Both the position numbers and the translations under genes were made by a program. A DNA stretch of 64,000 bases, taken from Ga0077523 sp038324085 (GTDB taxonomy: Bacteria > Pseudomonadota > Gammaproteobacteria > Burkholderiales > Ga0077523). Of the stretch, positions 1 to 9,559 are shown piece by piece (within the stretch, counting starts at the first letter, position 1; each line of letters starts with the position of its first letter). The stretch lies in NCBI GenBank assembly GCA_038324085.1, contig JBBQHP010000002.1, positions 62,001-126,000 on the forward strand. The letters are read 5' to 3'. The notes beneath the pieces were generated by a model. That model was not told where the DNA came from. It worked only from the letters and a program-made list of their open reading frames with translations, and did no database searches.

Positions 1-18
1 GGGCTTTTCATTGTCGCC

Positions 19-47
19 GCTCGCCGCGCGCTCGTGCGCGGTGGAGC
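19..47 (+). promoter_or_regulatory. Leader hairpin upstream of tsf
   Basis: The start of the window is noncoding before tsf. Two nested complementary arms are visible: GCTC (19-22) with GAGC (44-47), and CCGCGC (24-29) with GCGCGG (36-41), around a 6-nt loop. The structure ends 6 nt before the tsf Shine-Dalgarno sequence at 54-58. In most bacteria rpsB precedes tsf and the gap carries an attenuating hairpin. rpsB itself would lie outside the window, so that reading is an inference. Confidence 0.3.
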
Positions 48-63
48 GAATACAGGAGCGAAC

Positions 64-954
64 ATGGCGGAAATCACCGCGTCCATGGTGAAGGAACTGC
101 GCGAGAAGACCGACGCGCCGATGATGGAGTGCAAGAAGGCCTTGACCGAAGCCGACGGCGACATGGCCAAGGCCGAGGAGATTCTGCGGGTCAAGCTTGG
201 CAACAAGGCGGCCAAGGCGTCGGCCCGGGTCGCCGCCGAAGGGATAGTCGGAACCTGGATTTCCGGTGACGGCAAGCTCGCGAGCATCGTCGAAGTCAAT
301 TGCGAAACCGATTTCGTGGCCAAGAACGCAGATTTCCTGGCTTTCGCTGCCACGCTCGCGGAGCTGGTCGCGGCGAAGAATCCCGCCGATGTGGCCGCCT
401 TGTCGGCGCTGTCGATCGGCGACAAGACGGTCGAGCAGACACGCACCGAACTGGTCGGCCGGATCGGTGAAAATCTCTCGATCCGCCGTTTCGTGCGGAT
501 CCAGGCAAAGGGCCGCGTTGCGCAATATGTACACGGCGGAGCCAAGATCGGCGTGCTGGTGGACGTGGTTGGCGGTGACGAGACGCTCGGCAAGGATCTC
601 GCGATGCACATCGCGGCGGCGAAGCCGGTGGCGCTCTCGAAGGAACAGGTGGCACCCGAGCTGATCGAGAAAGAGCGCAGCATCGCGGCAGCCAAGGCAG
701 CCGAATCGGGCAAGCCGGCCGATATCGTCGGCAAGATGGTCGAGGGCAGCGTGCAGAAGTACCTGAAGGAAGTCACGCTGTTCGGCCAGCCGTTCGTGAA
801 GGACGACAAGCAGACCATCGAGCAATTGCTCAAGGCGAAGGGCGCATCGGTGCCGGTCTTCACGCTCTACATCGTAGGCGAGGGCATCGAGAAGAAGTCC
901 ACCGACTTCGCGGCCGAAGTGGCTGCGCAGGCCGCGGCCGCGGCAGCTCGCTGA
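64..954 (+). CDS. tsf: Elongation factor Ts
   Basis: Guanine-nucleotide exchange factor for EF-Tu in the cytoplasm. The protein is 296 aa, close to the usual 283-295. The N-terminal UBA-like part (1-45, with TDAPMMECKKAL) is followed by the EF-Tu contact motif TDFV at residues 82-85 and a second core domain with MHIAA near residue 190. ATG 64 is chosen over an upstream in-frame start at 34 because AGGAG (54-58) sits 5 nt before it and the protein then begins MAEITASMVKELR as in the family. It is followed 15 bp later by pyrH, the standard tsf-pyrH-frr order. Confidence 0.97.
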   Translation: MAEITASMVKELREKTDAPMMECKKALTEADGDMAKAEEILRVKLGNKAAKASARVAAEGIVGTWISGDGKLASIVEVNCETDFVAKNADFLAFAATLAELVAAKNPADVAALSALSIGDKTVEQTRTELVGRIGENLSIRRFVRIQAKGRVAQYVHGGAKIGVLVDVVGGDETLGKDLAMHIAAAKPVALSKEQVAPELIEKERSIAAAKAAESGKPADIVGKMVEGSVQKYLKEVTLFGQPFVKDDKQTIEQLLKAKGASVPVFTLYIVGEGIEKKSTDFAAEVAAQAAAAAAR

Positions 955-969
955 GGCAAGCCGGCGCGC

Positions 970-1686
970 ATGCCCAAGGCTGCCTTCAAGCGCATTCTGC
1001 TCAAGCTGTCCGGTGAAGCCCTCATGGGCGAGGACAGCTACGGCATCAACCGTGGCGTGATCGAACGGATCTGTGCCGAGATCGCCGAAGTCGTCAATCT
1101 GGGTGTCGAGGTGGGGGTGGTGATCGGCGGCGGGAACATCTTCCGTGGCGTCGCCCCCGGGGCGGCCGGCATGGATCGCGCCACGGCCGACTACATGGGC
1201 ATGCTGGCAACCGTCATGAACGCGCTCGCCCTCCAGGACGCCATGCGCCAGCTCGGCCTCCAGGGGCGGGTGCAATCGGCACTGAACATCGAACAGGTGG
1301 TCGAGCCCTACATCCGCGGCAAGGCGATGCGCTATCTGGAAGAAGGCAAGGTCGTCATATTCGCGGCCGGGACCGGCAACCCATTCTTCACGACCGACAC
1401 CGCTGCGGCGCTGCGGGGGATGGAGATGAACGTGGAGATCGTCCTGAAAGCCACCAAGGTGGACGGGGTCTACACGGAAGATCCGAAAACCAACCCCGAT
1501 GCGATGCGCTACCAGCACCTCACGTTCGATGAAGCGATCGTGAAGAACCTCAAGGTCATGGATGCCACCGCGCTCACCCTGTGCCGGGACCAGAAGCTGC
1601 CGATATGCGTATTCAGCATTTTCAAGGCGGGTGCACTGCGACGCGTGGTGATGGGAGAGGACGAAGGCACTCGTGTACACGCCTGA
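970..1686 (+). CDS. pyrH: UMP kinase
   Basis: Phosphorylates UMP to UDP with ATP in pyrimidine nucleotide synthesis; a hexameric amino-acid-kinase-fold enzyme normally activated by GTP and inhibited by UTP. It is 238 aa, the usual length. Visible motifs are KLSGEAL (12-18), the glycine-rich GGGNIFRG (53-60), GTGNPFFTTDTAAALR in the middle and KVDGVYTEDPKTNPDA after it. It lies 15 bp after tsf without a clear Shine-Dalgarno, so it is probably translated from a shared transcript. A 143-bp gap with no recognisable gene separates it from frr. Confidence 0.97.
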   Translation: MPKAAFKRILLKLSGEALMGEDSYGINRGVIERICAEIAEVVNLGVEVGVVIGGGNIFRGVAPGAAGMDRATADYMGMLATVMNALALQDAMRQLGLQGRVQSALNIEQVVEPYIRGKAMRYLEEGKVVIFAAGTGNPFFTTDTAAALRGMEMNVEIVLKATKVDGVYTEDPKTNPDAMRYQHLTFDEAIVKNLKVMDATALTLCRDQKLPICVFSIFKAGALRRVVMGEDEGTRVHA

Positions 1687-1829
1687 GCCGCTCCGCGAGT
1701 TTTTCCCGAACGAGGCGTCGGGGACCAGCCAGTGGCGTGCATGCGGAGACGAACTCGGAAGGGAAATCCGTCGGATGACCGCCCGGGAGCGCGAACTGGA
1801 ACGGCCGCAAGGAAGGGAGAACGGTTCAA

Positions 1830-2387
1830 ATGATCGCTGACGTCAAGAAAAGCACCGAGCAGAAGATGCAGAAGTCGCTCGAAACGCTGAAGGCGGACCT
1901 GGGCAAGGTCCGCACGGGCCGTGCCCACGCGGGCTTGCTGGACCACGTCAAGGTGGACTACTACGGCAATCCGACACCGCTGAACCAGGTTGCGAACGTC
2001 ACCCTGATCGACGCGCGCACCATTGGCGTTTCGCCCTTCGAGAAGAAGATGGGCCAGGTGATCGAGAAGGCCATCCGCGACGCCGACCTGGGGCTCAATC
2101 CGTCGTCCATGGGCGACCTGGTGCGTGTGCCCATGCCCGCGCTTACCGAGGAACGCCGACGCGACCTGATCAAGGTCGTCAGGAGCGAATCGGAAGACGC
2201 CAGGGTGGCGATTCGCAACGTCCGTCGCGAAGGCAACGAGCACCTCAAGAAGCTGCTGAAGGACAAGGCGATCTCCGAGGACGACGAACGCCGGGCGCAG
2301 GACGACATCCAGAAGCTGACCGATCGCTACATCGCCGAGATCGACAAGCTACTGGCGGTCAAGGAAGCGGAACTGCTGGCGGTCTGA
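1830..2387 (+). CDS. frr: Ribosome recycling factor
   Basis: Works with EF-G to split post-termination ribosomes. The protein is 185 aa, the family standard. Characteristic stretches are LGKVRTGRAHAGLLDHVKVD near the N-terminus, YYGNPTPLNQVANVT, and the C-terminal helix region RRDLIKVVRSESEDARVAIR and KDKAISEDDERRAQDDIQKL. The long helical, charged composition fits the three-helix-bundle domain. AGGAAGGGA (about 1810-1818) precedes ATG 1830. The next gene begins 2 bp after its stop, so the two are almost certainly cotranscribed. Confidence 0.97.
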   Translation: MIADVKKSTEQKMQKSLETLKADLGKVRTGRAHAGLLDHVKVDYYGNPTPLNQVANVTLIDARTIGVSPFEKKMGQVIEKAIRDADLGLNPSSMGDLVRVPMPALTEERRRDLIKVVRSESEDARVAIRNVRREGNEHLKKLLKDKAISEDDERRAQDDIQKLTDRYIAEIDKLLAVKEAELLAV

Positions 2388-2389
2388 CG

Positions 2390-3193
2390 TTGAGCAAGAC
2401 GCCCAGCTCGACCCTGGAAATTCCCGTCGTGGGCTCGATCCCGCGGCACGTCGCCATCATCATGGACGGCAACGGCCGCTGGGCGAAGCAGCGCTTCCTG
2501 CCGCGCGTCGCGGGCCACAAGCGGGGGGTCGAGGCGGTACGGGAAGTGGTGCGAGCCTGCGGACGGATCGGGATCGACTACCTGACCTTGTTCGCGTTCT
2601 CCAGCGAGAACTGGCGGCGCCCCGCGGAAGAAGTCTCGTTCCTGATGCAGTTGTTCGTGCGCGCGCTCGAGCAGGAAGTCGCGCGCCTGCACGACAATGG
2701 CGTGCGCCTCAGGATCGTCGGTGATCTGTCCGCTTTCGAGCCACGTCTCACCCGGTTGATCGTGGAGGCCGAGAAACTGACAGCCGGAAACAGCGGACTC
2801 ACCCTCACGATCGCGGCCAACTACGGCGGACGCTGGGACATTCTCCAGGCGACGAACCGGCTTTGTGCGGCCGCGCCGGAGCGGGCGGGACACTTCACCG
2901 AGCAGGACCTCGCACCCTTCCTGGCCATGAGCTACGCACCGGAGCCGGATCTTTTCATCCGGACCGGCGGGGAACAGCGCATCAGCAATTTCATGCTTTG
3001 GCACCTCGCCTACTCGGAGCTGTACTTCACCGATACTCTGTGGCCGGATTTCGACGACACCGCCCTCAGGCGCGCGATCGATTCCTATCAGCTCCGCGAG
3101 CGCCGTTTCGGACGCACCAGCGAGCAGCTCGTCGGAAGCCAGGGCGCGGAGGCGGCGCCGCGTCGCGCCGCATCGGACGCCAGCGGCCGTTGA
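2390..3193 (+). CDS. uppS: Undecaprenyl diphosphate synthase
   Basis: Condenses isopentenyl diphosphate onto farnesyl diphosphate to make the C55 carrier for peptidoglycan and O-antigen. It is 267 aa. HVAIIMDGNGRWAKQR carries the catalytic Asp at residue 26, and RTGGEQRISNFMLWHLAY near the C-terminus is the second substrate-binding block. The apparent start is TTG at 2390, 2 bp after frr; no ATG gives the conserved N-terminus. The alternative start with weak Shine-Dalgarno suggests translational coupling to frr. The last 25 residues are low-complexity (Ala/Arg) and probably unconserved. Confidence 0.95.
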   Translation: MSKTPSSTLEIPVVGSIPRHVAIIMDGNGRWAKQRFLPRVAGHKRGVEAVREVVRACGRIGIDYLTLFAFSSENWRRPAEEVSFLMQLFVRALEQEVARLHDNGVRLRIVGDLSAFEPRLTRLIVEAEKLTAGNSGLTLTIAANYGGRWDILQATNRLCAAAPERAGHFTEQDLAPFLAMSYAPEPDLFIRTGGEQRISNFMLWHLAYSELYFTDTLWPDFDDTALRRAIDSYQLRERRFGRTSEQLVGSQGAEAAPRRAASDASGR

Positions 3194-3211
3194 CGTCGTT
3201 CCGCGACCCCC

Positions 3212-4036
3212 ATGCTGAGGCAGCGAATCCTGACCGCAGCGGTACTGTTGCCGCTCGCCCTCGGCGCATTGTTCCTGCTGCCGAACGCCTTGTGGTCCGT
3301 GGTGATCGCGATCGTCATGGCTCTCGGGGGTTGGGAATGGGGACGGTTGTCCGGCTGGGGCACGAGGGGGCGCATCGCGTTCGCCTGCTTCATCGCGGCG
3401 AGTTGCCTGGCCGTGTACATGGCACTCGCCTCCGGGTTGTCCGGGGCTGCAAAACAGCGCGTCGAACTGGTCCTTCTGATCGGCGCGATGGTGTTCTGGC
3501 TTGGCGTGGCCGTGCCCTGGTTCGGTCTGCGCTGGCATGTGCGAGCGCCGTTGCCGCTCGCCCTGGCAGGCTGGTGGGTGCTGGTTCCCGCAGGGTTTGC
3601 CGCGGCTCGACTGCAGCACACGCCGGCGCTGCTGCTGGCGCTGCTGATCGTGATCTGGGTCGCGGATACGGCTGCCTATTTCGCCGGGCGCCGCTTCGGG
3701 CGCAACAAGCTGGCCCCGCATGTGAGCCCCGGCAAGACCTGGGAGGGTGTCGCCGGCGCCTTTCTTGGCGTCCTGCTCTATTTCATGGTGCTCGCCGCGG
3801 CGCGACTGCCGGTTCTGCCGACATTGATGCATTGGCCTGTGGTCGCGGTATTCTTCGCCATGACTGCACTGGGCATCGTGGGCGATCTGTTCGAATCCTG
3901 GATGAAGCGGGAGGCCGGTGTGAAGGACAGCGGCACTTTGCTGCCGGGGCACGGCGGCGTGCTCGACCGCATCGACGCACTGACGGCGAGTCTGCCTCTA
4001 GCGGCGCTTGCCGCGGTGACGGTGATGACGCCGTGA
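3212..4036 (+). CDS. cdsA: Phosphatidate cytidylyltransferase
   Basis: Makes CDP-diacylglycerol from phosphatidate and CTP at the inner membrane, the entry to phospholipid synthesis. The 274-aa protein is strongly hydrophobic, with about eight membrane segments. The family signature is near the C-terminus: SWMKREAGVKDSG followed by LPGHGGVLDRIDA, with the conserved K-R-x4-KD and HGGxxDR elements. Positively charged MLRQRILTA at the N-terminus fits ATG 3212. It lies 18 bp after uppS and 15 bp before dxr. Confidence 0.95.
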   Translation: MLRQRILTAAVLLPLALGALFLLPNALWSVVIAIVMALGGWEWGRLSGWGTRGRIAFACFIAASCLAVYMALASGLSGAAKQRVELVLLIGAMVFWLGVAVPWFGLRWHVRAPLPLALAGWWVLVPAGFAAARLQHTPALLLALLIVIWVADTAAYFAGRRFGRNKLAPHVSPGKTWEGVAGAFLGVLLYFMVLAAARLPVLPTLMHWPVVAVFFAMTALGIVGDLFESWMKREAGVKDSGTLLPGHGGVLDRIDALTASLPLAALAAVTVMTP

Positions 4037-4051
4037 ACGGGGCCTGATGCG

Positions 4052-5266
4052 ATGCGCGGCGTAGCGATCCTGGGTTCCACCGGCAGCATCGGCCGCAATA
4101 CGCTGGACGTGATCGCCCGTCATCCGGCGCGTTTCCGTGCGGTGGCCTTGTCGGCGCACAGCCAGTTCGATCTCCTGTTCGAGCAGTGCCTCGCCCACTG
4201 CCCGCGCGTAGTTGCGGTGGCGAACGAAGCGGCGGCGCGTGATCTGCGGCTGCGGTTGCGCGAAGCGGGGCTGGCCTGCACCGTGCTGGCCGGCGCCGAG
4301 GGGCTCGAAGCGGTCGCGACCGAGGAGACCGCCGACTCGGTGATGGCCGCGATCGTCGGCGCGGCAGGGCTGCGTCCGACGCTGGCGGCGGCGCGGGCGG
4401 GCAAGCGCATCCTCCTTGCCAACAAGGAAGCGCTGGTGATGGCCGGCGCCGTGTTCGTCGAAGCGGTCCGACAAGGTGGGGCGACGCTGCTGCCCATCGA
4501 CAGCGAGCACAACGCGGTGTTCCAGGCGTTGCCGCCGAACTTCCGGGGCGACCTGGGCAGTGCAGGGGTCCGGCGCATCCTGCTCACGGCTTCGGGCGGA
4601 CCGTTTCGCACGCTGCCGCTGGAGCGCTTCGCCGACGTGACGCCCGAACAGGCCTGCGCGCATCCCAACTGGGTGATGGGACGCAAGATCTCGGTGGACT
4701 CGGCAACGATGATGACCAAGGGCCTCGAGGTGATCGAGGCGCGGTGGCTGTTCAACGCCCCCGCTGCGCTGATCGAGATCGTGATCCATCCCCAGAGCGT
4801 CGTGCATTCGCTGGTGGAATACGTGGACGGCTCCGTGATCGCGCAGCTGGGCAACCCGGACATGCGCACGCCGATCGCGCATGCGCTGGCCTATCCCGAG
4901 CGCATCGAATCGGGTTCCAGGCCGCTCGATCTGGCGGCCGTGTCGGCGCTCGGTTTCGAAGCACCGGACCCGCAGCGTTTCCCCTGCATCGGGCTGGCCT
5001 ACGAGGCGCTCGCACAAGGTGGGGCGGCGTCGGTCGCGCTGAATGCTGCGAACGAAGTAGCCGTAGACCGGTTCCTCGAAGGCGCCTTGGCATTCGACCG
5101 GATCCCCGTCCTCATCGAATCGGTGCTCTCGCGCACGTCCGCAATGAACGTATCCAGCCTCGACGATGTCTTGGAAGCCGACGAGATCGCGCGCAACCAG
5201 GCGATGACGTGGCTGGGCTCGCGCCCATCGGCGCGCCAGGCGCCGCTGGCGCGTACCGAAAGCTGA
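4052..5266 (+). CDS. dxr: 1-deoxy-D-xylulose 5-phosphate reductoisomerase
   Basis: Second step of the non-mevalonate isoprenoid pathway: NADPH-dependent rearrangement of DXP to MEP. It is 404 aa (E. coli 398). The NADPH-binding GSTGSIG lies at residues 8-14. LLANKEALVMAG, the metal-binding LPIDSEHNAVFQ and the substrate loop HPNWVMGRKISVDSATMMTKG follow in the expected order. It sits between cdsA and rseP, the common proteobacterial arrangement, and supplies precursor for the product of uppS upstream. Confidence 0.97.
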   Translation: MRGVAILGSTGSIGRNTLDVIARHPARFRAVALSAHSQFDLLFEQCLAHCPRVVAVANEAAARDLRLRLREAGLACTVLAGAEGLEAVATEETADSVMAAIVGAAGLRPTLAAARAGKRILLANKEALVMAGAVFVEAVRQGGATLLPIDSEHNAVFQALPPNFRGDLGSAGVRRILLTASGGPFRTLPLERFADVTPEQACAHPNWVMGRKISVDSATMMTKGLEVIEARWLFNAPAALIEIVIHPQSVVHSLVEYVDGSVIAQLGNPDMRTPIAHALAYPERIESGSRPLDLAAVSALGFEAPDPQRFPCIGLAYEALAQGGAASVALNAANEVAVDRFLEGALAFDRIPVLIESVLSRTSAMNVSSLDDVLEADEIARNQAMTWLGSRPSARQAPLARTES

Positions 5267-5278
5267 AGGAGGTCCTGC

Positions 5279-6646
5279 ATGACATTTCTCTCGACATTGG
5301 CGGCGTTCGTGGTTGCACTGGGCTCGCTGATCGTATTTCACGAATTCGGGCACTACACGATCGCGCGCTTGTGCGGCGTGAAAGTGCTGCGCTTCTCCGT
5401 GGGCTTCGGCAAGCCTGTCTGGAAACGCACGCTGGGCAAGGACGCGACCGAATGGGCCATCGGCGCATTCCCGTTCGGTGGCTACGTGAAGATGCTCGAC
5501 GAACGCGAAGCGCCGGTGGCCGCGCACGAGCTCCATCGCGCTTTCAATCGTCAGTCGGTCTGGCGGCGCGTGGCCATCGTCGCGGCGGGACCGATCGCCA
5601 ACTTCATCCTCGCCGTCCTGCTCTATTGGGTGCTGTTCGTGCACGGGCTTCCGGGTATTCGTCCCGTGGTGGCCGCCCCGCCGGCAGCCTCGGCGGCGGC
5701 GAGCGCCCGGTTCGAGGCCGGCGACGCGATCACGCAGGTGGGCGACGAGCCGGTCAAGACCTGGCAGGACCTGCGCTGGCAATTGCTCAAGCATGCCGTG
5801 CGCCGCGACGCAGTGTCGATCGAGGTCGAGAATCTGGGCGGCGAACCGCACACGCGGCGCCTCGATTTTGCGGGCCTGAAGGCCGACGATCTCGATGCCG
5901 ATTTCCTGAAGGCGGTAGGACTGGAGCGTTTCCAGCCGCCGCTGCAGCCGATCGTAGGGAAGGTGTTGCCGGGCAGCGCGGCCGAGCGTGCGGGGTTGAA
6001 GGAAGGCGACGAAGTCATCTCGGCGGGCGGTCAGGACATCCGGCGCTGGGACGAAATGGTGGAGGTCATCCGTCATCATCCCGAGGTGCCGGTCGCGCTC
6101 CTGGTGAGGCGCGGCGGCGACGAACTGGAAATCTCCGTGACCCCGGCGTCCGAACCGGAAGGCGATCTGGAGGTGGGCAAGATCGGCATCGGCCCGCGCA
6201 TCGACCCCGGCATGTTGCAACGCTACGTCACCGAAGTGAGCTATGGCCCGGTGGACGCAATCGGTCAGGCAATTCGCAAGACCTGGGACGCCACCGCCTT
6301 CACCTTCCAGATGCTCTGGAAGATGGTCGCCGGGGAAGTTTCGCTCAAGAACCTGAGCGGGCCGATCACGATCGCGGACTACGCGGGCCAGTCGGCGCAG
6401 ATGGGCTGGCTCGCGTATCTGAGCTTTCTCGCGCTGATTTCCATCAGCCTCGGCGTGCTCAACCTGTTGCCCGTGCCGTTATTGGACGGGGGGCACTTGA
6501 TGTACTATGCAGTGGAGATCATCAAGGGCAGTCCGGTGTCGGAGCGAACGCTCGAAATGGGGCAGCGCGTAGGGATGATCGTCCTGTTCAGCCTCATGGC
6601 ATTCGCCATTTACAACGACATACACCGTCTGTTCGGCGGTTCCTAG
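5279..6646 (+). CDS. rseP: RIP metalloprotease RseP
   Basis: Site-2 protease of the inner membrane that cleaves anti-sigma-E (RseA) after periplasmic cleavage and removes signal-peptide remnants. It is 455 aa. The zinc motif HEFGH is at residues 21-25 in the first membrane segment. Two PDZ-like regions follow (around 125-205 and 215-300; the second includes PGSAAERAGLKEGDEVISAGG), and the third zinc ligand is in NLLPVPLLDGGH near residue 400. A perfect Shine-Dalgarno AAGGAGGT (5266-5273) overlaps the dxr stop, 5 nt before ATG 5279. Confidence 0.96.
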   Translation: MTFLSTLAAFVVALGSLIVFHEFGHYTIARLCGVKVLRFSVGFGKPVWKRTLGKDATEWAIGAFPFGGYVKMLDEREAPVAAHELHRAFNRQSVWRRVAIVAAGPIANFILAVLLYWVLFVHGLPGIRPVVAAPPAASAAASARFEAGDAITQVGDEPVKTWQDLRWQLLKHAVRRDAVSIEVENLGGEPHTRRLDFAGLKADDLDADFLKAVGLERFQPPLQPIVGKVLPGSAAERAGLKEGDEVISAGGQDIRRWDEMVEVIRHHPEVPVALLVRRGGDELEISVTPASEPEGDLEVGKIGIGPRIDPGMLQRYVTEVSYGPVDAIGQAIRKTWDATAFTFQMLWKMVAGEVSLKNLSGPITIADYAGQSAQMGWLAYLSFLALISISLGVLNLLPVPLLDGGHLMYYAVEIIKGSPVSERTLEMGQRVGMIVLFSLMAFAIYNDIHRLFGGS

Positions 6647-6649
6647 CGG

Positions 6650-8917
6650 ATGAAGCGTTCCCTCCTCGCGGTACTGATCGCACTCGCATACGCCCCCACC
6701 GCCCAAGGCTTCGAACCCTTCCAGATCCGCGATATCCGCGTCGAAGGCATCCAGCGCACCGACGCTGGTACCGTGTTCAGTTACCTGCCCGTCAAGGTTG
6801 GAGACACCATGACGGACGACAAGGCCACGCAATCGGTGCGCCTGCTGTTCCAGACCGGATTCTTCAAGGACGTACAGGTCGAGGCGGACGATGGCGTGCT
6901 CGTGATTTCCGTCCAGGAGCGGCCGGCGATCGCGTCGATCGACGTGCGCGGCTCCAAGGAATTCGACAAGAAGAAACTCCTCGAGATCCTGCGCCAGGCC
7001 GGCCTGCAGGAAGGTCGCATCTTCGACCGCTCGATACTCGAGCGCGCGAAGCAGGATCTCAAGAACCAGTACATCGCGCGCGGCAAGTACGGCGTCGACG
7101 TGCAGACCACCGTCAATCCCCTGGAGCGTAACCGCGTCGCGGTCAACTTCAACATCTCCGAGGGTGAGGTCGCGAAGATCCGCGGCATCAATATCGTCGG
7201 CAACCGGTTGTTCAAGGACAAGGAACTGATCGATCTGATCGTGCTGCGTACGCCGGGCTTCATGACCTGGTACACGAAGAACGACCAGTACTCGAAGCAG
7301 AAGCTGTCTGCCGACCTGGAGACGATGCGTTCGTTCTATCTGAATCAGGGCTATCTGGAGTTCAACATTGACTCCACGCAGGTCTCGATCAGTCCCGACA
7401 AGCGCGACGTGTTCATCACGATCAACGTCTCCGAGGGCCAGAAGTACCGGATCTCGGACGTGCGGCTCGCCGGGGACCTGCTGCTGCCCGAGGCGGAGTT
7501 GCGCAAGCTGGTGAAGGTCAAGAAGGGCGACGTGTTCTCGCGCGAACGGCTGACCGAATCGACCAAGCTGATCACCGACCGGCTCGGCAATGACGGCTAC
7601 GCTTTCGCACAGGTCAATGCGGTGCCCGAAGTGGATCGCGAGAAACGTGAAGTCGCCTTCACCCTGTACGTCGATCCGGGGCGGCGCGTGTACGTGCGGC
7701 GCATCAACATCGCGGGCAATACCGCCACCAAGGATGAAGTGATCCGGCGCGAATTCCGCCAGATGGAGGGTGCCTGGTTCTCGCAGGAGAAGATCAACCG
7801 ATCGAAGGTGCGCGCCGACCGGCTCGGCTATTTCTCCGAGGTCAACGTCGATACGCCCGCGGTCCCCGGCACCAACGATCAGGTCGACGTGAACATGACC
7901 GTCAAGGAGCGGCCGACCGGCAGTGTCACCTTCGGCGCGGGGGTCTCGAGCGCGGAGCGCATCATCCTGTCGGGTTCGATCTCGCAGCAGAACGCATTCG
8001 GAACCGGAAACTCGCTCGCACTTTCGCTCCAGACCGGGCGCATCAACCGCATCGTTTCGCTGTCGTACACCAATCCCTACTGGACCGACGACGGTGTGAG
8101 CCGCGGCTTCGACCTGTATTCCCGGCGCTTCAATCCATCGGTGCTGAACGCCGCGAGCTACATCACCAACACCGATGGCGGCGGCGTGCGCTTCGGGGTT
8201 CCCATCTCCGAACTCGACACCGTGAACTACGGCTTCGCGCTCGAGAACACCGACATCCAGATCTTCGGCAATACTGCGCAGCGCATCCGGGACTTCGTCG
8301 ACACGTTCGGCTCGACCAACCTGGCCGTGATCGGCACCGTCGGCTGGGCCCGTGACGGCCGCGACAGCACGATCGCCCCGACGCGCGGGCAATTGCAGCG
8401 AGCGACCCTCGAGGCCGGACTGCCCGGTGGCGACCTGAAATATTACAAGCTCGGCTACAAGGCCCAGAAATACTGGCCCATTTCACGCGACACCACGCTG
8501 CAGGTCGGTGGCGAGATCGGCTACGCGGGAGGATTCGGCGGCCTCCCGCTGCCGTTCTACAAGAACTACTACGCCGGCGGCGTGAACAGCGTGCGCGGCT
8601 ACGCGACGTATTCGCTGGGCCCGCGCGACGAGTTCGGTTTCGCGATCGGCGGCAACCGGCTGCTGCTCGGCAACGTGGAGTACTACTTCCCGTTTCCCGG
8701 CGCCGGCAAGGACAACACCTTGCGGCTGTCGACTTTTTTCGATGCCGGTATGGTGGATAATAGCTATAGCAGTCAATACCTGCGCTATTCGGTCGGTGTG
8801 TCGCTCAACTGGTTCTCGCCGGTCGGCCCGCTCAAGTTGAGCTTCGGGTTCCCGATCCGCACCAAGCCCGAGGACCGGATCCAGAGAATCCAGTTCACGC
8901 TCGGGACCATCTTCTGA
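6650..8917 (+). CDS. bamA: Outer membrane assembly factor BamA
   Basis: Omp85 protein that folds beta-barrel proteins into the outer membrane. It is 755 aa. A signal peptide (MKRSLLAVLIALAYAPTAQG) is followed by FEPFQIRDIRVEGIQRT, the start of five POTRA domains to about residue 410. A C-terminal 16-strand barrel follows, with the loop-6 motif VRGY in GGVNSVRGYATYSLGP. The protein ends in the outer-membrane signature Phe (FTLGTIF). It starts 3 bp after rseP and is followed by skp, its periplasmic chaperone partner. Confidence 0.97.
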   Translation: MKRSLLAVLIALAYAPTAQGFEPFQIRDIRVEGIQRTDAGTVFSYLPVKVGDTMTDDKATQSVRLLFQTGFFKDVQVEADDGVLVISVQERPAIASIDVRGSKEFDKKKLLEILRQAGLQEGRIFDRSILERAKQDLKNQYIARGKYGVDVQTTVNPLERNRVAVNFNISEGEVAKIRGINIVGNRLFKDKELIDLIVLRTPGFMTWYTKNDQYSKQKLSADLETMRSFYLNQGYLEFNIDSTQVSISPDKRDVFITINVSEGQKYRISDVRLAGDLLLPEAELRKLVKVKKGDVFSRERLTESTKLITDRLGNDGYAFAQVNAVPEVDREKREVAFTLYVDPGRRVYVRRINIAGNTATKDEVIRREFRQMEGAWFSQEKINRSKVRADRLGYFSEVNVDTPAVPGTNDQVDVNMTVKERPTGSVTFGAGVSSAERIILSGSISQQNAFGTGNSLALSLQTGRINRIVSLSYTNPYWTDDGVSRGFDLYSRRFNPSVLNAASYITNTDGGGVRFGVPISELDTVNYGFALENTDIQIFGNTAQRIRDFVDTFGSTNLAVIGTVGWARDGRDSTIAPTRGQLQRATLEAGLPGGDLKYYKLGYKAQKYWPISRDTTLQVGGEIGYAGGFGGLPLPFYKNYYAGGVNSVRGYATYSLGPRDEFGFAIGGNRLLLGNVEYYFPFPGAGKDNTLRLSTFFDAGMVDNSYSSQYLRYSVGVSLNWFSPVGPLKLSFGFPIRTKPEDRIQRIQFTLGTIF

Positions 8918-8975
8918 TGGCGCGCAGGGCAACGACGGAAAAGGCAACCACAAAAAGCATGATGGAGAACCCAAA

Positions 8976-9491
8976 GTGAAATTCATTGCACCTATCTTCT
9001 GCACCCTGGCGCTGGGGCTGGCGATCGGTTCCGCCAATGCCGATGCCAATGACATCAAGGACTTCAAGATCGGATTCGTCAGCATCGAACGAATCCTCAA
9101 GGATTCCCCGCCGGCGGTGAAGGCCAACAAGAAACTCGAAAAGGAATTCCAGGCGCGCGGTCAGGAGATCGAGAAGATGGCCAAGCAGGCGAAGGACCTG
9201 CAAGTGGTGCTGGAGAAGGAAAGCGTCACGATGTCCGAGAGCGACCGGCGCAACAAGGAGGCCGAGCTCGGGCGCGTCAATCGCGACCTTCAGCGGCTGC
9301 AGCGCGAGTTCCGCGAAGACCTCAATCTCCGGCGCAACGAGGAATTCCAGCAGATCATCGAGCGGGCGAACAAGGTCGTGCAGCAGATCGCCGAGGCGGA
9401 GAAGTACGACCTGATCCTCCAGGAGGCGGTGTACCGGAGCGCGCGCATCGACATCACCGAGAAAGTCCTGAAAGCGCTCACCGAAAAGTGA
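8976..9491 (+). CDS. skp: OmpH/Skp family periplasmic chaperone
   Basis: Trimeric periplasmic holdase that carries unfolded outer-membrane proteins to BamA. It is 171 aa (E. coli Skp 161). The signal peptide ends near IGSANA, followed by the conserved beta strand KIGFVSIERILKDSP. A long charged coiled coil (about 45-130) forms the tentacles. The start is GTG 8976 with GGAG at 8964-8967; the two ATGs just upstream are out of frame. It sits between bamA and lpxD, the canonical position. Confidence 0.94.
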   Translation: MKFIAPIFCTLALGLAIGSANADANDIKDFKIGFVSIERILKDSPPAVKANKKLEKEFQARGQEIEKMAKQAKDLQVVLEKESVTMSESDRRNKEAELGRVNRDLQRLQREFREDLNLRRNEEFQQIIERANKVVQQIAEAEKYDLILQEAVYRSARIDITEKVLKALTEK

Positions 9492-9559
9492 CGGGTCGGC
9501 CGGCGACTGTTCCGTCTCGCCGGTCCGCCCATCCGACGGTGCGATCCGCGGACCCGACC

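Noticed and set aside
9488..9559. Upstream GTG start for lpxD overlapping the skp stop
   Set aside because: It adds 24 residues of Pro/Arg/Ser-rich sequence outside the family length; ATG 9560 gives the normal LpxD N-terminus.
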